Below, piece by piece: positions 51,965 through 60,675 of a stretch of 64,000 nt of DNA (position 1 is the stretch's first letter; the number at the start of each line of letters is the position of its first letter). Origin of the DNA: CBFHND01 sp965657085 (GTDB taxonomy: Bacteria > Pseudomonadota > Alphaproteobacteria > Rhodobacterales > Rhodobacteraceae); the NCBI GenBank assembly GCA_965657085.1, contig CBFHND010000006.1, forward strand, positions 62,001 through 126,000, given 5' to 3'. The translations under genes were made by a program, and so were the position numbers. The notes beneath the pieces are model-generated. The model was not told the origin of the DNA. It saw only the letters and a list, made by a program, of their open reading frames with translations, and did not search any database.

Positions 51965-52374
51965 GAGCGAAAGCCTTTCCTGTTGGTGGTAAGCACGTGG
52001 TAAAACGCGAAATCAGGACGCACTGCGCCCGGCCAGAGGCTAGAACACTGCACTTCGCGTAGAATCAATAGGGCCAGATTATTGTGACAGGTACAGCCAG
52101 AATCTCAAATCTGAATTAGCTCGAAAAATAGGCGTTCGCCTCAAACCCCTTGTTTTCAGAGCCTTGGAGCGGATTTCAGCAACCCAAATGTCGGCTTTGA
52201 CCCCGCAAAGATGTATCAACCTGCTAGAAAAACCGTTGATCCGGGGCACAATATCGGCTCGGATCATGCCAGCGCCGTGATCCGTGCCAAACGCGAGAGC
52301 GGACGATGAGGCGAAAGATCGCCCAAACTACAAAATGCCCTGCCGCAATGGTTGGGTGCAAACGGGAGAAAAGA
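51965..52374. other. Intergenic control region between tpa and tauA
   Basis: This 410-base stretch without a gene separates divergent tpa and tauABC. It holds one good TauR-like box (minus strand CTGGCCCTAT at 52068-52077), a weaker one 23 bases away (CTGGCTGTAC at 52091-52100), and a small palindrome AGGCG-TT-CGCCT near 52133. AT-rich stretches near 52065-52140 could contain promoters, but I cannot assign -35 and -10 boxes with confidence. No open frame with coding character was seen. Confidence 0.6.
52068..52077 (-). promoter_or_regulatory. Candidate TauR box between tpa and tauA
   Basis: Minus strand CTGGCCCTAT. It is the same word as the xsc-upstream copy except for the last base, and lies 104 bases upstream of the tpa start and about 300 upstream of tauA. 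Orientation is toward tpa. Confidence 0.45.
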
Positions 52375-53382
52375 ATGACTTTGAAATCCAAACTGATGGG
52401 TGCTGTCGCTGGTGTTGCGATGCTGACCGGGGCCAATGCGGCCATGGCAGACGGACACAGCGAAATCACCGTTGCTTACTTCCTCGAATGGCCCATGCCG
52501 TTCCAGTTTGCCAAAGAATCCGGCATGTACGAAGAAGCGATGGGCACCAAGATCAACTGGGTCAGCTTCGACACAGGTACAGCGATGAGCGCGGCCATGG
52601 CGTCGGGCGACGTTCAAATCAGCGTCAGCCAAGGTGTGCCTCCTTTCGTGGTCGCAGCTTCCGCTGGTCAGGACATTCAGATTGTTGACGTGGCCGTGTC
52701 CTACTCCGAAAACGACAACTGCGTCGTGGCGTCGGCTCTGGAAATCGACAAGGAAAGCGCGGGCGAACTGGCTGGCAAGAAAGTTGCCGTGCCACTCGGC
52801 ACCGCTGCGCACTACGGCTTCCTGAGCCAGATGAACCACTTTGGTGTGGACCTGGCGAGCCTCGATGTCGTTGACATGGCGCCTGCTGAAGGTGCTGCGG
52901 CCCTGGCACAGGGTTCCGTGGACATGGCATGTGGCTGGGGTGGCGCGCTGCGCCGCATGAAGGAAAGCGGCAACGTGCTGCTGACCGGCGCAGAAAAAGA
53001 AGAGCTGGGCATCCTGGTGTTCGACGCCACGACGGCTCCTGCGAACTTCATCGCCGAGAACGGCGACATGCTGGCCAAGTTCCTGAAAGTCACAGCGGAC
53101 GCAAACGCGATGTGGGCGGACGAAGCCAACCAAGCGAAAATGCTGCCGGTGATCGCCAAGGACGCGGGTATGGACGAAGATGCCACAGCGGCCACGCTGT
53201 CGACATTTGTCTTCCCAACCGTGGACGAGCAACTGAGCGGTGCATGGCTTGGCGGCGCGGCCCCGACCTTCATGAAAGGTGTGGCGGACGTGTTCGTGAA
53301 CGCAGGCAGCATCGACTCGGCGCTGGACAGCTACGAAGGCACCGTGAACACGGCACCCTTGATGGCCGTCAAAGGCATGTAA
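52375..53382 (+). CDS. tauA: Taurine ABC transporter binding protein TauA
   Basis: The 335-residue protein has a Sec signal (MTLKSKLMGAVAGVAMLTG to AMA near 24). The NitT/TauT binding fold follows, with EITVAYFLEWPMPFQFAKE, SGDVQISVSQGVPPF and KKVAVPLGTAAHYGFL. It captures taurine in the periplasm for TauBC. A GGGAGAA site lies before the ATG at 52375. Strong hairpins follow its stop before tauB, a common feature of binding-protein genes. Confidence 0.92.
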   Translation: MTLKSKLMGAVAGVAMLTGANAAMADGHSEITVAYFLEWPMPFQFAKESGMYEEAMGTKINWVSFDTGTAMSAAMASGDVQISVSQGVPPFVVAASAGQDIQIVDVAVSYSENDNCVVASALEIDKESAGELAGKKVAVPLGTAAHYGFLSQMNHFGVDLASLDVVDMAPAEGAAALAQGSVDMACGWGGALRRMKESGNVLLTGAEKEELGILVFDATTAPANFIAENGDMLAKFLKVTADANAMWADEANQAKMLPVIAKDAGMDEDATAATLSTFVFPTVDEQLSGAWLGGAAPTFMKGVADVFVNAGSIDSALDSYEGTVNTAPLMAVKGM

Positions 53383-53394
53383 GCCAAAACACGA

Positions 53395-53422
53395 CCCGTG
53401 CGCTTCATGCGGAGCGCACGGG
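53395..53422 (+). repeat. Stem-loop between tauA and tauB
   Basis: CCCGTGCGC (53395-53403) pairs perfectly with GCGCACGGG (53414-53422) around a 10-base loop. No T tract follows. Placed 12 bases after the tauA stop, it probably blocks 3' exonuclease and raises tauA mRNA over tauBC. Confidence 0.6.
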
Positions 53423-53433
53423 ACTTACGACCC

Positions 53434-53456
53434 GAGGCGGGCCAAACCCGCCCTAC
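53434..53456. repeat. Palindromic GTARGGYGGG repeat, copy 3
   Basis: GGCGGG (53436-53441), loop CCAAA, CCCGCC (53447-53452), then CTAC. On the minus strand it begins GTAGGGCGGG. It lies right after the stem-loop that follows tauA, 33 bases before the tauB start. Confidence 0.6.
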
Positions 53457-53488
53457 TGGCCCTCGTGGCCCAAGTGACAGGTGGGAAC

Positions 53489-54295
53489 ATGTCCGGACTT
53501 TCTATCCAAAGTATCTCCATGCGCTTCGATCTGCCCGATGGCGGGTCGGTTCAGGCGCTCAAGGATGTTTCGCTCGACCTCAAGGCGGGTGAATTGATGA
53601 GCGTGCTTGGCCCTTCGGGTTGCGGCAAGACGACCCTTTTGAACATCGTTGCCGGTTTCCTTGCGCCGACCGAGGGCAAGATGATCCTCAACGGTCACGA
53701 GATCAATGGACCCGATGCCGAGCGCGGCATGGTGTTCCAGCAAGGCGCGCTGTTTGAGTGGATGAGCGTGCGCGAGAACGTAGGATTTGGCCCTTCGATG
53801 AAGGGGATGCCCAAGAACGACAAGGCCGAGATCGTCGATCACCTTCTGGACGTCGTGGGCCTTCAGGACTTCAAGGAAAAGGCGGTTTATGAGCTGTCAG
53901 GCGGGATGCAGCAGCGTGTGGCCCTGGCCCGTTGTCTTGCCAATGACCCCGACGTGATCCTGATGGATGAACCGCTGGGCGCGCTTGACGCGCTGACCCG
54001 CGAAAAGATGCAAAGCCTCGTCCTGAAACTGTGGAAAGAGACGGGAAAAACGATCATCCTGATCACCCACTCGGTCGAAGAAGCGCTTTTGCTGGGTGAG
54101 CGGCTTATCGTGATGGCGCCGCGACCGGGGCGCATTCACAAGGAATACAACCTTCCCTTTGCCGAACTGGGCGTTGGCGCCGACCTGCGCGAGGTTAAGA
54201 AACATCCCGAGTTCAACGAACGCAGGGAAGAAATTTTGGGCATGATCTGGGACATGGAAGAAGAGATCATGGGCCGGACGGAGAGTGCAGCATGA
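53489..54295 (+). CDS. tauB: Taurine ABC transporter ATPase TauB
   Basis: The 268-residue ATPase has Walker A GPSGCGKTT, a Q-loop VFQQGALFEWMSVREN, signature LSGGMQQRVALARCLAND and Walker B VILMDEPLGALDALTR. These wordings are typical of the nitrate/sulfonate/taurine group. It powers taurine uptake with TauC. Its stop overlaps the tauC start (ATGA). An in-frame start at 53465 would fall within the repeat region and is less likely. Confidence 0.92.
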   Translation: MSGLSIQSISMRFDLPDGGSVQALKDVSLDLKAGELMSVLGPSGCGKTTLLNIVAGFLAPTEGKMILNGHEINGPDAERGMVFQQGALFEWMSVRENVGFGPSMKGMPKNDKAEIVDHLLDVVGLQDFKEKAVYELSGGMQQRVALARCLANDPDVILMDEPLGALDALTREKMQSLVLKLWKETGKTIILITHSVEEALLLGERLIVMAPRPGRIHKEYNLPFAELGVGADLREVKKHPEFNERREEILGMIWDMEEEIMGRTESAA

Positions 54296-55557
54296 TCCCC
54301 TTTCTGATTTACGTCGCAATCTTCGTCATTGCCTTTTTTGTCGTGCGTGCCGTGGCCGCCGGGGCTGCGCGCAACGACTATGGATCGCTCAAGACGGTCA
54401 CCTTCGGGGACGAAAGCGCTGTTACCCCAAACCGCGCGGCCAGCATCATTTCGATCCTGACAATCTTCCTGTTGTGGGGGATGTTCACGGGGTCATCGCT
54501 GTTGCCGGGGTTCCTGCATGCACCCGGACCCTATGAAGGGACAGCCACCTTTGAGTACACCACACAGGCGGGCAATGAACGTGACACAGCCACAGTTACC
54601 GTGGTTGTTCATCCCATCGACACCCCCACCGAAGCGCCAGACGTGGACGCCGGTGATGGGTTTGCCAAGAACGACAGCATCGCCATCGGCGTCTGGCGTT
54701 CCAGCCTCCTGCGGGTGGACCGCAACGATGAACTGGGCCGTACGGACGGCGCAGAAGTGATCGAGATCAACGGTCAGAAGATCGCCCCCGGCGGATCGGT
54801 GGATACCGATTTCGGGCGCGTGACCCTGAGCGACAAGGGTACCCCCAACATCATCCCCGCCAAGGGCTGGCAGATGGAACCGATCTGGTTGCCGTCGCCC
54901 GAAGCGGTGGTTGCACGGGTCGTCGAGATCGCCAACGCCGGTTTCCGGGGCAGCACGCTTTGGGAACACCTTGGCTATTCGCTGTTCCGCGTCGTGGTCG
55001 GTTTCTTCTTTGGGGCGTTGGTTGGTATTCCGCTTGGCTATGCCATGGGTCTCAGCAATTGGTTCCGCGGATGGTTTGACCCTATCGTGGAATTCATGCG
55101 CCCGGTGCCGCCGCTTGCATTGATCCCGCTGGTCATCATCTGGGCGGGGATCGGCGAGACGGGCAAGATAATCCTGCTATTCCTCGCCGCTCTTTGGATC
55201 ATGGCCATTGCGGCCCGGTCGGGCGTGTCCGGCGTGAAGATTTCAAAGGTGCACGCGGCCTACAGTCTGGGCGCCAGCAAAAGCCAGATCATGCGCTATG
55301 TGATCGTGCCCAATTCGTTGCCCGAGATTTTCACAGGCGCTCGCGTTGCGATGGGCGTGTGTTGGGGCACGGTTGTTGCGGCCGAACTGGTCGCTGCTGA
55401 ACAGGGTGCGGGCATGATGATCATGGTGGCATCCAAGTTCCAGAACACGGACATCGTGATCATGGGGATCATCCTGATCGGGATCATCGGTTTTGGCATC
55501 GACATGCTGATGCGCTGGGCCGAGCGTATTTTGGTGCCGTGGAAAGGCAAAGGCTGA
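54292..55557 (+). CDS. tauC: Taurine ABC transporter permease TauC with a long N-terminal extension
   Basis: The C-terminal 220 residues are a standard TauC/SsuC permease: LPSPEAVVARVVEIANAGF at 200, then the helices and the ATPase-contact loop AAYSLGASKSQIMRYVIVPN. The first 200 residues are unusual. They hold two membrane segments (about 2-24 and 48-72) and between them and the core a hydrophilic, beta-rich stretch of about 120 residues (75-195), probably in the periplasm. Common TauC proteins are about 280 residues; this one is 421. No frameshift or internal start is evident. Confidence 0.88.
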   Translation: MIPFLIYVAIFVIAFFVVRAVAAGAARNDYGSLKTVTFGDESAVTPNRAASIISILTIFLLWGMFTGSSLLPGFLHAPGPYEGTATFEYTTQAGNERDTATVTVVVHPIDTPTEAPDVDAGDGFAKNDSIAIGVWRSSLLRVDRNDELGRTDGAEVIEINGQKIAPGGSVDTDFGRVTLSDKGTPNIIPAKGWQMEPIWLPSPEAVVARVVEIANAGFRGSTLWEHLGYSLFRVVVGFFFGALVGIPLGYAMGLSNWFRGWFDPIVEFMRPVPPLALIPLVIIWAGIGETGKIILLFLAALWIMAIAARSGVSGVKISKVHAAYSLGASKSQIMRYVIVPNSLPEIFTGARVAMGVCWGTVVAAELVAAEQGAGMMIMVASKFQNTDIVIMGIILIGIIGFGIDMLMRWAERILVPWKGKG

Positions 55558-55589
55558 TCCACCCGAAAGACCAGACAACCCAAATTCGC

Positions 55590-55622
55590 AAAGCCCCGGA
55601 CCCCTCAAAGGTTCGGGGCTTT
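55590..55622 (+). terminator. Terminator of tauABC
   Basis: AAAGCCCCGGACC (55590-55602) pairs with GGTTCGGGGCTTT (55610-55622), a 13-base stem with one G-T pair and a 7-base loop, 33 bases after the tauC stop. Confidence 0.85.
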
Positions 55623-55747
55623 GTCATTGGCAGCCCGGCATCGGTGGGATGTCGCCCATTTCCGCCGCCGTTGATCGATATCAAAGTGAGGCGCCTCTAC
55701 CCATGATGGAATCGCCGTACTTGCCTGTAGCTGAAAGGACGGAAGAG

Positions 55748-56101
55748 ATGGCCGACTCCAAGAAAACCGACGCCGACACCCAAACGCAGACGGCCTTTGC
55801 GGGGTTTGCAGATGCGCAGTCGTCTGGGATGAACATACTGTCTGCCATGGGGATGGCATGGTTCGAGAACATGAGCGACGTGAACGCGGAGCTTCTGAGT
55901 TTCGTGGCCGACCGGGTCAAGGAAGATGTGCAGACCCAGCACCAGCTTTTGCATTGCAAATCGCTGGCCGAGGCCCAGCATATTCAGGCCGAGTTCGTGC
56001 AAAAGGCGATTGAACAATACACAACCGAAACCGGTAAGCTGGTCGAATTGAGCCAACAAGCATTGGGGAATGCCGCCCAGGTGTCCAAGCCCAAGAACTG
56101 A
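55748..56101 (+). CDS. Phasin-like protein
   Basis: The 117-residue amphipathic helical protein fits the phasin family: MGMAWFENMSDVNAELLSFV, then VQTQHQLLHCKSLAEAQHIQ and FVQKAIEQYTTETGKLVEL. Phasins coat polyhydroxyalkanoate granules. The start at 55748 follows GGAAGAG and begins MADSKKTDA; 55703 is an in-frame alternative. No PHA synthase is nearby, so the granule role is from the family only. Confidence 0.8.
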   Translation: MADSKKTDADTQTQTAFAGFADAQSSGMNILSAMGMAWFENMSDVNAELLSFVADRVKEDVQTQHQLLHCKSLAEAQHIQAEFVQKAIEQYTTETGKLVELSQQALGNAAQVSKPKN

Positions 56102-56176
56102 AGCCCCTGGCGTCTGCAAACAGGACCGCGGGATGCGCATGGCGCGCCCCGCTTTTCGGCGCGGGAGTCACAGTCT

Positions 56177-57379
56177 TCAGCGTTCGACTACCGTGCTGCC
56201 ATCGCTGATGTCGTCGCTTGGGTGCGTGATCACGCGCTCACCGGCCTCAAGCCCGCTGAGCACTTGTGCCAGTCGGCCGTTGCGCTGACCCAGGGTGATC
56301 TCGCGCCGCTCTGCGACATTTCCGTTTACCACGAACACGGCCCAGCCGTCCGTATCGCGAAACAGCGCACTGAGCGGGACGGCCAGAACATCCGCATCAC
56401 GCCACAGTTCGATCCGCATGAAGACCGCAAACCCTTCGCCAAGGCTGGGGCGCTGCGCCTCCGGCGTTGTCAGTGCAAAGATGACATCCACGCGCTGTTC
56501 CTCGATCCCCAAGGCAGACACCTTGGTACGGGCCACCGGTTCGATCCGGTCCAGTTCCGCCATCAAAGCCTCTGCGCCGCCCCAGCGTTCCACCCGCGCC
56601 TGTGCCGCCACCGGCAGCCGCGCGGCATCCGACGACAAAAGATCGGCCACCAGTTCAAGGTTTGCCGGATCCCCGACACTGACCAAGGGTGCACCAGCGA
56701 CTACGGGGCGTTCGCTGATCGATGCCACCGACAAGACAACCCCGTCCGCGGGCGACCGCAATTCGACACAGCAGTTGTCGGGGGCCACGTCCGGATCGTC
56801 CGGGGCCAGCAGGCCCGCGCGCACGCGTTGCAAGGCGCTGACCGACATGTCGATGCGGGCGTGGGCCGCTTCGACCCCGGCGCGGGTGATGGCAAGACGT
56901 TGCGTGGCATCATCCAGCTGGGATTGTGAAGCGACATTGCGTTCCTTCAGGGTCTTGATGCGGTCATAGGTTGTCTTGGCCAGCGTTTGATCTTCGAGCG
57001 CGGTGTTCAACTCCGTGCGTGCCACGTGCAGGGCGGCTTCGGCTTCGGACAGGGCCGCCTGCTGTTGCAGACGTGTGCGCGGGTCCAGAAGGGACGGCGT
57101 GATCGGTTCGACCACCGCCACAAGGGTGTCACCCGCTGCGACCGGGTCACCCACGTCAACAGGGGATCGCAGGGCGGTGCCGGTGATAGGGGCCGCAACT
57201 TCGAAGATGTCCTTGATCCGGGTCTGGCCATCCGCATCGACCGTAACGACCATGGGGCCACGCTCCAGCGTGTACAGGTCCACCGGCACCGGTTCGGTGC
57301 GAAAAGTGACGTACAAAAGAGCCGCCAAGATGGCAGCGCCGCCGCCACCCAGGATCAGAGTTCTGGTGTTCAGGACCAT
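56177..57379 (-). CDS. Periplasmic adaptor (HlyD/MacA type) of an exporter
   Basis: The 400-residue protein has an N-terminal membrane anchor (TLILGGGGAAILAALLYVTF), a lipoyl-like part (AAPITGTALRSPVDVGDPVAAGDTLV), a coiled-coil hairpin of about 100 residues (two runs rich in A, E, L and R between 90 and 175) and beta-barrel domains to the end (ALFRDTDGWAVFVVNG). It lies four bases after the permease gene in an ABC exporter operon. The exported substance is unknown. Confidence 0.87.
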   Translation of the reverse strand: MVLNTRTLILGGGGAAILAALLYVTFRTEPVPVDLYTLERGPMVVTVDADGQTRIKDIFEVAAPITGTALRSPVDVGDPVAAGDTLVAVVEPITPSLLDPRTRLQQQAALSEAEAALHVARTELNTALEDQTLAKTTYDRIKTLKERNVASQSQLDDATQRLAITRAGVEAAHARIDMSVSALQRVRAGLLAPDDPDVAPDNCCVELRSPADGVVLSVASISERPVVAGAPLVSVGDPANLELVADLLSSDAARLPVAAQARVERWGGAEALMAELDRIEPVARTKVSALGIEEQRVDVIFALTTPEAQRPSLGEGFAVFMRIELWRDADVLAVPLSALFRDTDGWAVFVVNGNVAERREITLGQRNGRLAQVLSGLEAGERVITHPSDDISDGSTVVER

Positions 57380-57383
57380 AGGG

Positions 57384-59747
57384 TCACTCCCGTGTTTTCA
57401 TCACTGCGACAAGGTCCAGCCGGTCAAGCCGCCTGCGGACCACAAGTATCGAGACAAGTGCTGCGGTCAGAACCACCAGCGAGGCCAGCGAAAAGCTGGC
57501 GGGTTTCAGCACCAGGGGCACCACATAAAGGTCCGACGAAAAGGCATCCGTCATCGCTTTTGCGATCCACGCGCCGATGGCCCAGCCCATGGGTTGCGCC
57601 AGAAGCGCAAGCAACATGCCTTCGCCCACAAGGATGTAAGACACCTCGCCGCGTGAGGAGCCAAGGATGCGCAGGCTGGCCAGTTCGCGGGCCCGTTCGC
57701 TCAGTTGGATGCGCGCGCCATTGTAGGCGACGCCGATGGTGATCAGGATGGCGATGGTGATGTAGATGGTGTTCATCTGCGCCACGTTCTCGCGGATGGT
57801 GTCCTGAAATGATCGCCGCGTGTCGACCAACATGACCAAACCGGACAGCTTCGGCGTGTTCTTGAGTGCCGCGTGCAGGTCGTCCAAGCGTGCGTCATCC
57901 AGAAGAATATTGGCTGTGGATATGCGTGGCGCCTGCCGGAACAGCGCATTGAGGTCGGCCAACTCCATATAGGCGCCCAAACCCAGCACTTGGGATACCG
58001 TGCCACTGACCTTGATGGTGTGGGTTTCCTGCCGCCCTGTCAGGAATTCAACGCTTATGTCGTCTCCGGCGTCTACCTCAAGGTGACCGGCCAAACGGTC
58101 GGACAACAACACACCACCGGGCGGCGCATCAATTGCAGTGCCATCCGCCTTGACCACACGGCTCATGTCCATGCCGGGCCTGCGCGCCTCAACGGTCACG
58201 CGCTTGGACAGATGTCCGTTGCGCAGGATCGCGCTTTGGTACTGTTGTCCCTCAACAGCCAGAACCCCGGGCAGGCGCGCCACAGCCAACAAAGCGTTTT
58301 CTGGCACATCCTCGTCAAACAGCAACATCGCGTCCTGCCGGTTGGTTTGGTAAAATGCGGTGTCTACGATTGAATCCAATGCACCATTCAGGAACGCCGC
58401 CGCCACGACAGAGGCCACGGCGAGGGCAAGCCCAAGAGCGGTGAGAAAACTGCGCACGGGCCAACGGATCAGGCTGCGCAGGATCATGATTGTCGGTTGG
58501 CTGAGGCGCAGGGCGGTCATCGCCCGATCTGCCCAGGACCGTTTGAAGCGCGGTGGGGCAGGGGGTTGCATGGCAATGGCCGGGGCCAGCCGCGCCGCCT
58601 GCAAGGCACTGCGCGTTGCCCCCAGCGTTGTCGTCAGCAGTGCAGCCAGCGCCGAGACGGCATAGGTGCTCAGGCTCAAATCAAAAAGGACAAAGGGAAA
58701 ATCGAAGAACTCTGCGTATTGCACCGATGTGGCATGTGCCAACCACGTTCCACCCAGCCAACCAAGTGCGATCCCGGCCAGCGCAACCAACCCTGCCAGC
58801 ATCAAGTAGTGCAGACAAACCTCGAAATCCGAATATCCCACGGCTTTCAACAATCCGATCTCGGCGCGTTCCAGCGCCACGATCCGGCCCATCACCATGC
58901 TGACCAGAAAGGCGGAGATGCCAAAGAAAATGGGCGGCAGAACGCGCGCCATTCCTTTGAGCTGCTCGATTTCGGCATCGATAAAGGCGTCTGACACCTG
59001 TTCGGACCGATCATAGGCACCGACCCCGCCGTAGGGGGCCAACAGCGCATCCAGCGCGTCAATCACCGGTTCGCTGCGGACATTCGCGGCAAGCTTCACC
59101 GTGAGGTCATTGAAAGCGCCGGTCATGTCGAAGGCCGCTGCCGCAGCCCGTTCCGGCATCCACAAAATACCAAAGGTTTGATTGTCTGGCATCATCGCAC
59201 CGGGGCCGACCGTGTATATGAATTCGGGCGATAGCGATGTGCCGGTGATCGTGAGCAACCGCTTTTGCCCGTTAAGGTTGGCATGGAATTGGTCGCCCGG
59301 CTCAAAACCGTTCTCAAGGGCAAAGGGCTCGTTGACCATGACCTCGTCTGTCGACGTCGGATCCGGCAAACGCCCCTTGCGCAGCAACGGCATGTTCAGC
59401 AGCGGCGCGCCCGTGTCCGGTAAGGACAGGATGTGGCCAACCGCACTTTCGCTGCGGTCCGGCAGGTCGAGAATGGCATGACCAGAGGTGCGCGGTTCGG
59501 CGGTGATGACACCCGGAATCGCGCGGATATCCTCAAGCAGCCTGATCGGCGCACGGCGGACAGAGACAAAGACATCCGCGAACCTGTTGCGGTCGTAATA
59601 GGCACCACGCGTTTCATCCAGCGTTTGCGACAGGCCGAATGCGGTCAGAAGAATGCCGACGCCACAGGCCAGAACCAAAGCAATGGCGATCGCCTGCACC
59701 CACAGCCGCCGAAAGTCGCGCAACAGTTTCTTGTCGAGCGTCTGCAT
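57384..59747 (-). CDS. FtsX-like ABC transporter permease
   Basis: The 787-residue protein has an N-terminal membrane helix (LWVQAIAIALVLACGVGILLTAF), a large periplasmic domain, and two FtsX domains. One is near 270-400 (GISAFLVSMVMGRIVALERAEIGLLKAVG) and one is at the C-terminus (ITIAILITIGVAYNGARIQLSERARELASLRILG). It belongs to MacB-like exporters split from their ATPase. The start at 59747 overlaps the ATPase stop region; the frame upstream is a shadow. Confidence 0.88.
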   Translation of the reverse strand: MQTLDKKLLRDFRRLWVQAIAIALVLACGVGILLTAFGLSQTLDETRGAYYDRNRFADVFVSVRRAPIRLLEDIRAIPGVITAEPRTSGHAILDLPDRSESAVGHILSLPDTGAPLLNMPLLRKGRLPDPTSTDEVMVNEPFALENGFEPGDQFHANLNGQKRLLTITGTSLSPEFIYTVGPGAMMPDNQTFGILWMPERAAAAAFDMTGAFNDLTVKLAANVRSEPVIDALDALLAPYGGVGAYDRSEQVSDAFIDAEIEQLKGMARVLPPIFFGISAFLVSMVMGRIVALERAEIGLLKAVGYSDFEVCLHYLMLAGLVALAGIALGWLGGTWLAHATSVQYAEFFDFPFVLFDLSLSTYAVSALAALLTTTLGATRSALQAARLAPAIAMQPPAPPRFKRSWADRAMTALRLSQPTIMILRSLIRWPVRSFLTALGLALAVASVVAAAFLNGALDSIVDTAFYQTNRQDAMLLFDEDVPENALLAVARLPGVLAVEGQQYQSAILRNGHLSKRVTVEARRPGMDMSRVVKADGTAIDAPPGGVLLSDRLAGHLEVDAGDDISVEFLTGRQETHTIKVSGTVSQVLGLGAYMELADLNALFRQAPRISTANILLDDARLDDLHAALKNTPKLSGLVMLVDTRRSFQDTIRENVAQMNTIYITIAILITIGVAYNGARIQLSERARELASLRILGSSRGEVSYILVGEGMLLALLAQPMGWAIGAWIAKAMTDAFSSDLYVVPLVLKPASFSLASLVVLTAALVSILVVRRRLDRLDLVAVMKTRE

Positions 59748-59751
59748 CACC

Positions 59752-60459
59752 TCACCACGCGATTTCCGACGGCGCGAGGCGTGTCTCATTCACACGTGTT
59801 TCGCTGATCTTGCCGTCCTGAAAGAAAATCACCCGGTGCGCCATGCGCTGAATTTCGGCATTGTGGGTGATGACCACGGTGGTTGTGCCAAAGCGTTCAT
59901 TGATATCGCGCAAAGCCTCAAGCACTTGTGTGCCTGTGGCGCTATCGAGGGCGCCGGTGGGTTCATCGCACAACAGGATTTCCGGCCTTTTGGCGATGGC
60001 ACGGGCAATGGCCACGCGCTGTTGTTCGCCCCCCGACATTTCGGATGGAAAATGCTCCATCCGGTGTGACAGCCCCACAAGGTCCAGCGCTTCGGCGGCG
60101 GGCATGGGATCGGGGGCGACATCGGTGACAAGCTGCACGTTCTCGCGCGCGGTCAGGCTGGGCACCAGATTGTAGAACTGAAAGACAAAGCCCACGTGGT
60201 CGCGGCGATATTTCGTCAGGCCACGATCAGACAGGTCGGTCAATTCCTGATCGCGAAACCACACTCTTCCGTCAGTCGCGCGGTCCAACCCGCCAAGGAT
60301 ATTGAGCAGGGTGGATTTGCCGCTGCCTGAGGGGCCCAGCAAAACGGTCAACTCGCCCGCGTAGAGTTCCAGATCGACGCCGGCCAAGGCATACACCTTG
60401 ACTTCACCGGTGTCATAAACCTTGGTCACGCCGCGAGTGCGGAAAATCGGTTTGTCCAT
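59752..60459 (-). CDS. ABC exporter ATPase (LolD/MacB type)
   Basis: The 235-residue ATPase has Walker A GPSGSGKST, a Q-loop FVFQFYNLVPSLTARENV, signature MSGGEQQRVAIARAIAKRP and Walker B ILLCDEPTGALDSATG, the wording of MacB/LolD ATPases. It starts at 60459 after a GGGGGGCGG stretch. With the FtsX-like permease and the adaptor it makes a complete three-part exporter; no regulator is linked. Confidence 0.92.
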   Translation of the reverse strand: MDKPIFRTRGVTKVYDTGEVKVYALAGVDLELYAGELTVLLGPSGSGKSTLLNILGGLDRATDGRVWFRDQELTDLSDRGLTKYRRDHVGFVFQFYNLVPSLTARENVQLVTDVAPDPMPAAEALDLVGLSHRMEHFPSEMSGGEQQRVAIARAIAKRPEILLCDEPTGALDSATGTQVLEALRDINERFGTTTVVITHNAEIQRMAHRVIFFQDGKISETRVNETRLAPSEIAW

Positions 60460-60675
60460 TCCGCCCCCCCTTTCCGCGCCACTATGCCAGTGATTTGCAC
60501 AAACGGTCTTGATCGGGATCAACTGATTGTTGCCTGACGATCTGCCAAAACGAAGCGATAAAGAAAGCCTGGACTTGTATCTGGTGACAGGGGCCCAACG
60601 GATTGTCACCAATGTGCTGAAGGACAAGGATGCTGCGGGTTCTCTTACACTTGCAGGGGTTGTCCCGACGCAAAA

